NCBI GenBank assembly: GCA_021234155.1 | Contig: JAJEKV010000065.1 | Location: 5,288,807 to 5,352,806, forward strand | DNA length: 64,000 nt | Origin: Isoetes taiwanensis | Taxonomy: Eukaryota; Streptophyta; Lycopodiopsida; Isoetales; Isoetaceae | Reading direction: 5' to 3' | Shown: one piece after another, positions 57,501-64,000 of the stretch | Layout of the letters: every line of letters begins with the position of its first letter | How positions within the stretch are numbered: the stretch's first letter is position 1 | Made by a program: the position numbers and the translations under genes | The notes under the pieces: generated by a model | What the model was told of the DNA's origin: nothing | The model's database searches: none | Seen by the model: the letters and a program-made list of their open reading frames with translations, nothing else

Positions 57501-57604
57501 AGGGCGTCGCGAAAGGTGGGTGTCGAGAAGGTCACAGACTCAAAAAGAGCTGGATCCCTTGGAGCAGAAGCCTGGAGGTGAGGAAATTTAGGTGCAGTAG
57601 CCAT
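54408..57604 (-). pseudogene. Extra ORF after pol: globular, coiled-coil and Trp-rich parts
   Basis: ATG at 57,604. Part 1 (to about 56,770): APNPVQLQQFVAHIINSPEG, LLTQPLISEVFHIPLQKPS, PHDTFVKFLWRKLLGYSI. Part 2 (56,765 to about 56,000, with frame slips): a long coiled coil (LEDKLQEKHEALLQAREDLK, QLQTTIQELLEQVKARETLL, ENRIRDLEHQLQQAVQSAEE). Part 3 (55,775-54,408, 455 residues): SDWDRWCKALDPDLVREFSE, DLWWDPRFVRRSNW, TWIYIANERGWQKPADAVHG. It ends in a basic stretch, VKRRRSDN, after reading through the polypurine tract and about 57 codons of LTR. Total about 1,060 residues if joined across three or more frame slips. Position matches extra ORFs reported in plant Ty3/gypsy elements. No signal peptide or clear membrane segment is seen, so I do not call it envelope. 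Function unknown. Confidence 0.7.
54580..54590 (-). other. Polypurine tract
   Basis: GTGGGGGGGAG on the minus strand directly before the LTR start TGTTAG. It lies inside the reading frame of the extra ORF. Confidence 0.8.
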
Positions 57605-58143
57605 GGCAAAGAGCGTCGGAACAGGAAGAAGTGTCTTGAGAAGGCGGAGAGCGGAGAGCAGAAGACGAAAACGCAGATAGGCGAAAAGGTTTTAGGGCGC
57701 ACAAGTGTTGGCGAAGGGGCATGATGAGGATAAACCGGCAACCGTTGATGAGGCCAGGTGGCGACAGATGCGAAGGAGGCGATTGAGACTCAAAATTTTG
57801 GCTAAGTCCCCAAACGGTAAAGGGAGAAGCAGTGAACGGCGGCGATGAGACGTAAGGGAATGATCTGATGTGACAGCTGGCGAAAGGACACCCATTAATG
57901 TTCGACGGGCATGAAAAGAAGGAATGTCATTTAATGCTGGCAACTCGAAGTGGGATATCATTAAAACGAAGGTGTCAGAAGGTACCATGGCTAGATATGC
58001 GGCGGGAGAAAAGATTCCCCCTTTAGAAACAGCCTTGCATTGCAACCACGTCGACAAGTTTTCTGATTGGACCACGTCGACAAGAGTCCCGTCGGTTGGA
58101 CTATAAAAGACGAGCAGTGGGCAGAGCAGAGACACCCTTGGCG
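57605..58143. other. Spacer between the extra ORF and the antisense ORF
   Basis: About 540 bases. A CTATAAAAG TATA-like box on the plus strand at 58,101-58,109 precedes the antisense ORF. A minus-strand frame (58,135-57,692) is open but has no recognisable motif. It may serve as leader for the extra ORF. Confidence 0.4.
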
Positions 58144-58440
58144 ATGATGAGTATGGCAGCAGCCGGATTGAACGAAGATTGCACTATGCCAACGAACTGC
58201 CAGGAGTGGATTACGTGCAAAATGAACTGCTTGGACCTTTGGAAATGCCACAACCGTGGCATTGCAATGGATGGGTGGTGCAAGGGGATGGCTGAACATC
58301 CCGACCCCATGACCAACGCCATGGAGGTGGTGGTTCATCCGCAAGGCTGGGATCCCGAGCGTAACTATTACCACATCCTCCGCGATCACCTCGCCCCAAC
58401 CCGGAGTAGAGGGTTTTTAATCTTAGGATTTTGTAAATAG
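58144..58440 (+). CDS. Antisense Cys-rich small ORF inside the Ty3 element
   Basis: Runs opposite to gag-pol, 98 codons from ATG at 58,144 (MMSMAAAGLNEDC). A TATA-like CTATAAAAG lies 35-43 bases upstream. The first half is cysteine-rich with the pattern C-x5-C-x5-C-x3-C-x5-C, then a WC pair; the second half has HPQGWDPERNYYHILRDHLA. The frame is also open 16 codons upstream. No family is recognised. The element's other genes are shifted by indels, but this short frame is clean. Antisense extra ORFs are known in some plant Ty3/gypsy lineages, which makes a real gene plausible. Confidence 0.45.
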   Translation: MMSMAAAGLNEDCTMPTNCQEWITCKMNCLDLWKCHNRGIAMDGWCKGMAEHPDPMTNAMEVVVHPQGWDPERNYYHILRDHLAPTRSRGFLILGFCK

Positions 58441-58530
58441 GGCACGCCCATAGAGCTCGGGCCATAGCGGAAGTAAGTGGGCAATGCTCACATTTTGTAA
58501 TTTGCCTCTAGTAATATAAATATGCCGCGT

Positions 58531-59650
58531 TTAGTCACTATCTGTGGTGTCAGAACTTTGTGGTGCATCTTGTGTAGAACTTTCTGTAGCTGTTGTATGA
58601 AATTGCTTAAGGCGAAAGCCATTAACCAGAGTAGGTAATGGAGTGCCATCTAATTCTGCCAGCTTGAAAACGCTGGGTTGTACCACTTGAACAATTTGAT
58701 AAGGACCAAGCCATCTGAACTTTAACTTGCCCGGAAAATTTTTGTAACGAGAATCATAAAGAAGAACCAAATCACCTTCTTTGAATGTTTTTGTCTTAAG
58801 ACGTTTGTCATGCAATGATTTCTGCACTGTTGTCCATGAAGAATACTTAATGTAAGCATCTCACCGGGTTCATCCAACTGCTCCAATTGATAAACCCTTT
58901 CCTTGAGTGCAGCAGGTGGATTATGTGCTGTAGCAAGTTGGAAACGGAGAGTCGGAAAAATATATTCAAAGGGCATCAAAGCTTCTTGACCATAAACCAG
59001 TTTGAAGGGAGTGTGGCCAGTAGCAATTTTGAAACTGGTGTTGTAAGCCCAAAGAACAGTAGGCAACTTGTCTTGCCAATCTGTGCGAGAAGCGTCACAA
59101 ATTTTCTTGAGAATAGTGATGAGAGTTTTGTTGGTACTTTCAGCCAATCTATTTCCTTGAGGATAATAAGGTGTACTCTTCCGGTGTTGGATGTGAAGAT
59201 AGTCCGTCAGCTCCTTAATGGTATGATTGACAAAATGCACGCCACGATCACTAACAAGTTCCGTGGGACAACCAAAACGCGTGATGATGTGCGTGTAGAG
59301 AACCTTGGTCGTGGCCGGCAAAGCAGATGTTGTCCGGAAGTGCACAAGCTTCCGCCCATTTGCAGCATAATCCGTGATGACCCAGAATATAGCGGGCACG
59401 GGGTGCCGCCACGGTGGGTCCATGGGCCCCACAAAATCCATTCCCCATTTGCTGAAGGGATGTGGCGCGGGCGACCCGTCGCCAAGGGAAGAGCCGCCAC
59501 GGGCGTGGGCTTTTCCCACACGCTGACAGGCGCCACACGCGGCGCAGCATAAGCGTGGGCATCTTTGAAGAGCGTGGGCCAGAAATATCCCGCCAAAAGA
59601 ATTTTGCGTGCCGTGGCGTCACCACTAAAATGACCACCACCAAGCCCATC
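58531..59650 (-). pseudogene. Integrase of the second Ty3 element
   Basis: The His pair HDGLGGGH (about 59,620-59,660) is in the pol frame, but the Cys pair (CGACQRVGK, about 59,520) is one frame away, so an indel separates them. The core (59,519-58,722) has DFVGPMDPPWRH, FWVITDY (Asp), FGCPTELVSDRGVHFVN (Asp) and STPYYPQGNRLAESTNKTL (Glu), so the DDE triad is complete. The C-terminal part (58,827-58,531, after another slip) shows FKEGDLVLLYDSRYKNFPGK and FRWLGPYQIV, a GPY-type end, and no chromodomain. Confidence 0.85.
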
Positions 59651-61202
59651 GTGGGCTTGTCGAACAATATCGGGCACCTCATGAGGGAGGACACATCTAC
59701 GGAGGACCATGTCTTTGCCTCGTTTGTACAAATGGCCTGCAACCATGGTATAGTCACGGACCTCTCTAAGAAACTGACGGTGGGTATGGAGCGAAGCTTG
59801 TCCGCGAGAGCGCCGGATCAGCGGGAGGAAGAGCACCAAAGTGAGAAGATATTGCTGAAAGTTGTGAAACCAATGGGGCGCGGGCCGTGACTGTGAACAA
59901 TTGAGCGCCCGAAAGGCGCCGTAAACACCGTGGGACGGATCATCCGTGTGGATGCGTAAAAGATAATCAGGCACCACATGAGACTTGCTGGCTTTATGAA
60001 CAATTTCGAAGGGAGCGAATTCTTGCAGAAGAAGGACCCATCGAGCAATTCTTCCCGTGGGCGTGGCTTTGTTGATCAAATAAAGAAGAGCTTGATGATC
60101 AACAAAGAACTTGATCTGGCTTCCCAACAAATAATGTCGGAAACGTTGGACACAGAAAACTAAGCCCAAAGCTTCCCGTTCCGTGGCAGAATAGTTGTGC
60201 TCAGCAGGATTGAGTTTCCGGCTGGCATAGCGGATTGGTTTATCCGTGGTTTCATCATAGGCCTGAGAGATAACAGCACCAATGGCAAAAGCAGAGACGT
60301 CAACATGAACGTGGAAAGGCTTGTCCCATTGAGGAGGAACAAGGACCGGGGCCTGAGTAAGTAACAGCTTCAACTTTTGAAAAGCAGCTTCCGCTTGGGG
60401 ATTCCAAGCCCAAGTGGATTCATCACCCGTAAGTTTATGAATGGGGTCAGCTATAGCTGCAAGTCCAGGAATGAAGGTGGAATAATAATTAACCTTACCC
60501 AGGAAAGAGCGTGTCTCTTTGATATTAGATGGTGCTTGAGCCTTCAGTACACAACTGATTTTAGCGGGATCCATGGTGATGCCTTCTTGACTGACCACAT
60601 GACCCAACAGAACGCCTGAGGTGACACAGAAAGTGCACTTCTCAGGATTGAGACTGATGCCAGATTCATCACATTTTTGAAAAACAAGCTCCAACTTTTC
60701 CAAGTGATCATCCATGGAGTTGTAGGCCGAAAAATCATCTTGAAAGATCTGAAGAAAAGGTCTATCCTTCATAAAGTCATGAAAGACGGAAAGCATGATG
60801 CACTGAAAGGTTGAAGGAGAGTTGGACAAACCAAAAGGGACCACCTTGTAAGCAAAAGTGCCCCACGGGGTGGTGAAGGTAGTTTTGAGTTGATCTTCTT
60901 GCTTGATAGAAATTTGATTGTACCCAGAGAATCCGTCCATGAAAGAGTACATCTCATGACCAGCAACTTCTTCAAGAACCTGATCAGTGAAGGGAAGCGG
61001 AAAGTGATTCACGCTCCGTGGCTTGATTGAGTTTTCGGTAGTCCATGCAAACGCGGATCTTACCATTGTGTTTGAGAGCAATGACAATGGGGCTCACCCA
61101 TTCAGAATGTTTGACCTCATAAATCAGGCCAGCTGCCAAGAGTTTGTCAATTTCAGCCTTGACGCGGTCACGGTAATTTGGGTTGAGCCTATACTGTCGT
61201 TG
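59640..61202 (-). pseudogene. pol: Reverse transcriptase and RNase H of the second Ty3 element
   Basis: Begins QRQYRLNPNYRDRVKAEIDK directly after an in-frame TAG, then VSPIVIALKHNGKIRVCMDY. A slip near 61,010 moves to the frame 61,087-59,207: FPLPFTDQVLEEVAGHEMYS, FMDGFSGYNQISIKQEDQ, VPFGLSNSPSTFQ. The catalytic box reads FQDD (60,749-60,760), where plant elements usually have FMDD, YVDD or similar. The connection and RNase H follow: VLLGHVVSQEGITMDPAKI, FLGKVNYY, HVDVSAFAIGAVISQ, YSATEREALGLVF and FFVDHQALLYLINK. RNase H acidic residues appear intact. Confidence 0.87.
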
Positions 61203-62773
61203 CTAGATGGGGCGTGCATCAGATTTGGTAGGAATGGTGAGTTCCCCCAACTCTTTTTTGATACCTCGAAGGTCTTTGTAGCTCCAAGCAAAAATATGTC
61301 TGAACTTCTTGAACAACGTCACAGCGCGTGCTTTATAGGGAGGCGGAAGGTCAGCAGCTAAGCGGACTGGTTGATTGTTACCAATGTCCACGATTTCTAC
61401 TTCTGGAGTTTGAATATGGGGAACAACCTCCGTGTCGTGAACCTGATGAGCTGGAGGTTGAAGCATGACAGGAGGAGCAGCATTTTGAGTGGTGAAGAAA
61501 AGAGGCTGCTGAGCGTCATCAAGCAAAGGTTGCTGCATGACGGCATGAACATCGACAGTCTCTGAAGAAGTGATGGTGTCAGAAAAATGATCAAGACGTT
61601 GAATGCGATTGCAGGAAGCCAGGTAAGGGTCCAAGAGAGCGGCCACTGCCTGGTCCTGATCCAGCGTCATCTCACACCAAGGATCAGCATACTCAGGGTA
61701 GGATGAGAGAGGCAGTCCCGCTGGAGGAGCTTGAACATGATAAATATTTTGGGCTTCTTCAGAGTCAGTGTCGGAGATGGAAGGTTCAGCATTCTCGACA
61801 GAGATCAATTGGCCAGTTTCCAGATCCATTGTGGCGTTGAGATGGCCATCAGTGATAACAAGTTGGTCCGTGGCCCAGTAATGAATACTCTTTGCCTGTC
61901 GGAGAAAAGGTCTGCCAACCAGCATTTCATAGTCACCAGGATCTTCTCCCGCTTTCCAAACACCAAATTCCAAGGGGAATTTGAGATCACCAATGCTGAT
62001 ATGGAGAAGAGGAGTGACACCTTGAGGACGCGTGATATGGCCATTTGCCAACTTGATGTCATAAGGGGCACGGTATAATTGTTTGATGCCAGTTTATCAG
62101 TAATGAGATTGACGGCACTACCACCATCAATTTGGACATGATTGATGTGCTGATTGCCCACCGTGGCATGCACCGTGGGTGTTGAAGTTGCAACAGCTCC
62201 AACCAGAACCGTGGGAAGAGGTAACTGATCTTTGAGAGCCGGACAGAGTTTCAAAATAGTGGCCAGGCTCAAGGGAATCTTGATCTTGGCGAGTTCTTCC
62301 TGAAGTTCCAAAGGAACATGTGAAAAAGGGTCCGCAGGGTCCAGTGGAGCCGGAGTCTGTGGTAAGGAAGCGGAGACTTCTTTGAGAAGCTCTACCTCAG
62401 CAGCAATATTGGGATACGGCTGAGAGCGGGCACTAGTGGATGATGACGGCGCGGCCTGACGCTGCTGAGCTCTAGTAGTGGCATGAACATTTGCCAAGGT
62501 GCGACCTTCCGCAGCCTGCATGAGTTTCAGAATACTTTGTCTCACTTTAGGCATGACGTGAGGCATGAGTTTGTCAAGATCAGGTGCGAAGTGAACTTTT
62601 TTATCATCTTCATGAGGGACTGTTTCCATAGCAAAAGTAGGTTGCGTGTCATGAGGAATGATGGTCAAAGGGCGTGAAGCCTGTGTGTGACGTGAGACTA
62701 GACCAACCCAATTTGACTGCTGGACTGGAGGGTTGAGAGCCTGATAAATCTCTTCTTGAGATTGTTGATCCAT
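61203..62773 (-). pseudogene. Protease-containing frame of the second Ty3 element
   Basis: Two overlapping frames. 62,773 to about 62,080 has a helical linker and the protease active-site segment VQIDGGSAVNLITDKL (about 62,105). DGGSAVN combines features of the Tat-type (DGGSS) and Athila-type (GASVN) motifs. After a slip, 62,051-61,203 continues PLLHISIGDLKFPLEFGVW and YEMLVGRPFLRQAK, the flap and closing part of a retropepsin, then FAWSYKDLRGIKKELGEL just before RT. It ends at TAG (61,203-61,205), followed in frame by RT sequence. Confidence 0.75.
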
Positions 62774-62835
62774 AGGATTGGAGGTAGATGCAACTTGCTG
62801 AGGGCGCTATTGTTGAGGCGGCCGTGGTGGCTTCC

Positions 62836-64000
62836 TCAGAACAGGACGGGGGCCTTGTTTACCATTGGCCACCCACAGTTGATAAGCCGTGAGGCGTACA
62901 GAGGCAGGCTGAGCGGAACCTGGAAGTTGGACTTGAACTTGAGGAAGTTGAGGACACGCCGTGGTGGTGTGACCCCATTCATGACAATGATAACACTGGG
63001 CCTTTGAAGGATCAAAGGGAGGACGATTGCCTTGTCCTCGTGGCTACTGCTGCGTTTGTTGATACTGCTGAGGTTGTTGAGTTTGATATTGCTGAGGCTG
63101 ATATGACGGTTGTTGTTGAGGCGTGGTCTGGACTTGAAAGACCATTTTATTACGAAAGGTGTAGGATGAGAACGAGTGCATTCTTCCGTGGCGTGATTGC
63201 ACATATTGCATCTTTTACAATGAGGAGGTCCATTGGAGGAGTTGCATTCATTTGCCAGATGACCTTGATATTTACAAATAGTACACCAGATGTGAGCGCG
63301 TTGTGGATTTGCTTGCTGAGGCTGAACAGAGTTCTGGGGAACCATGATGGGGGGGATGAAAGGGAGTTCCTGGAGAGCAACACTCCGAGAAGAAACATTG
63401 ACTGAGTGATTGACCAATTCAATGGCCTGCTCCAGAGACTTGGGACGTAGGTATTCTGTCATGAGTCGAATGGCAGGAGGAAGGCCCTGCAGAAACCAGA
63501 CGAGGATCTGGCTTTGCGTGGGGTACTCCTGGAGTTTACTGACGAGAATGTGAAGACGGTCCGCAAAATCCCTGGCTGACTCCGTGGGCTCTTGCTGAAG
63601 GTCATTGAGTTGTTTGAGAAGAAGTTGATCATCATCGGTAGTGCCATAATGAGAAAGGAATGCTGTTTTCATCTCATGCCAACTTTGTTTCCAGTGACTT
63701 TTGTTGGCCATCAACCACTGATGAGGGGCGCCTCTGAGCATGGTCGAAAAGATATGAAATTTGAGTTGTGGCTGCGCATGACCGTTTAGAATGGCCAAGG
63801 CTTCAAATTCCTCCATGTGGGCTTGAGCACTCTGATCCAGAGGTTTGCCTTTAGTGTTGCCAAAAGTGGGATAAGTCAGCTTCAAATTATGAGTGGGAGA
63901 GGAAGGCGGAACTTGAGCATAGACAGGTGGATTTGATGGAGGATATGTAGAAGCATAGAGAGGTGGAACCGCCTGGGACTGAGAGCAAGGAGGTGGGACT
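62836..64000 (-). pseudogene. gag: gag of the second Ty3 element (start lies beyond the window)
   Basis: Open from the right edge with a Pro-rich leader (PPLYASTYPPSNPPVYAQVP), then the gag core: KFHIFSTMLRGAPHQWLMAN, SHYGTTDDDQLLLKQLNDLQ and SARDFADRLHILVSKLQEY. Two CCHC knuckles are in frame: CTICKYQGHLANEC and CKRCNMCNHATEEC. A third, CYHCHEWGHTTTAC (about 62,960-63,000), lies in a shifted frame after a Gln-rich repeat stretch. Three knuckles are more than the one or two usual in Ty3/gypsy Gag. Confidence 0.85.

Larger units (their letters stand above)
54034..64000 (-). mobile_element. Second Ty3/gypsy LTR retrotransposon with extra ORFs, continuing past the right edge
   Basis: Read on the minus strand: gag (from beyond 64,000 to 62,836), protease-containing frame, RT, RNase H, integrase, an extra sense ORF of about 3.2 kb (57,604-54,408), polypurine tract (54,580-54,590), 3' LTR (54,579 to about 54,034). 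A small antisense ORF lies at 58,144-58,440. The 5' LTR is outside the window. The protease motif DGGSAVN, the GPY-type integrase end and the extra ORF after pol place it near the Athila/Tat side of plant Ty3/gypsy and not with chromoviruses (inference). Frames are longer and better kept than in the chromovirus. Confidence 0.88.

Noticed and set aside
54408-57604. Envelope glycoprotein
   Set aside because: No signal peptide, membrane anchor or typical fusion architecture is visible; the coiled coil alone is not evidence for an envelope.
1-64000. CRISPR array, bacterial operons, organelle-derived insertions
   Set aside because: No regularly spaced short repeats with unique spacers, no ribosome-binding-site-led operons, and no recognisable plastid or mitochondrial genes were seen.

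Overview
This window looks like nuclear DNA of a land plant with a large, transposon-rich genome. The support is: (i) an ACR-type protein with several ACT domains, a plant family; (ii) telo-box motifs (AAACCCTA) in front of a ribosome-biogenesis gene; (iii) plant-type L1 LINEs whose ORF2 opens with a WNVRGI-like motif; (iv) Ty3/gypsy elements, one with an initiator-Met tRNA primer site; (v) GT-AG introns of about 75-165 bases. I cannot name the species. A non-angiosperm is possible because one LINE has a YADD rather than the usual FADD reverse transcriptase and a DUF7869-like fragment is present, but that is weak evidence.

Layout. 1-10,120: mostly noncoding, with decayed coding scraps, several local tandem duplications, a (TAGAA)18 microsatellite and a DUF7869-like remnant. 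10,125-14,759 (-): a multi-exon NAF1 (H/ACA snoRNP assembly factor) with telo-boxes upstream. 14,873-19,727: noncoding, with two small duplications. 19,733-32,797 (+): a 13,065-bp Ty3/gypsy chromovirus with 1,602-bp LTRs and a perfect AGTCT target duplication, inserted into a METTL23-like methyltransferase gene (exons at 32,973-33,365, minus strand). 34,160-35,785: an inverted tandem array of tRNA-Arg-derived units. 35,790-43,940 (-): LINE remnants, including a near-complete plant L1. 45,752-47,695 (+): an ACR-type ACT-repeat gene with stops and frameshifts. 48,345-52,258 (+): a second, different LINE sitting between two CT tracts. 52,494-53,982: a PIF/Harbinger transposase fragment cut by LINE debris. 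54,034-64,000 (-): most of a second Ty3/gypsy element, running off the right edge, with a large extra ORF between integrase and 3' LTR and a small antisense ORF.

The most notable finding is that the chromovirus carries, between its 5' LTR and gag, an ORF whose C-terminal part is unmistakably histone H3 (KPHRYRP, FAILALQKAAEAYLV, AIHAKRVTIMPKD, RIRGE), ending where H3 ends. I know of no described retrotransposon of this kind. Next in interest are the tRNA-Arg inverted array and the extra ORFs of the second Ty3 element.

Caution on reading frames: nearly every coding region, host or transposon, carries small indels. In the two LTRs of the chromovirus these cluster in GC-rich stretches, while AT-rich stretches are identical for about 149 bases. 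Some breaks may therefore be uncorrected long-read errors and not decay. Calls of 'pseudogene' below should be read with that in mind.
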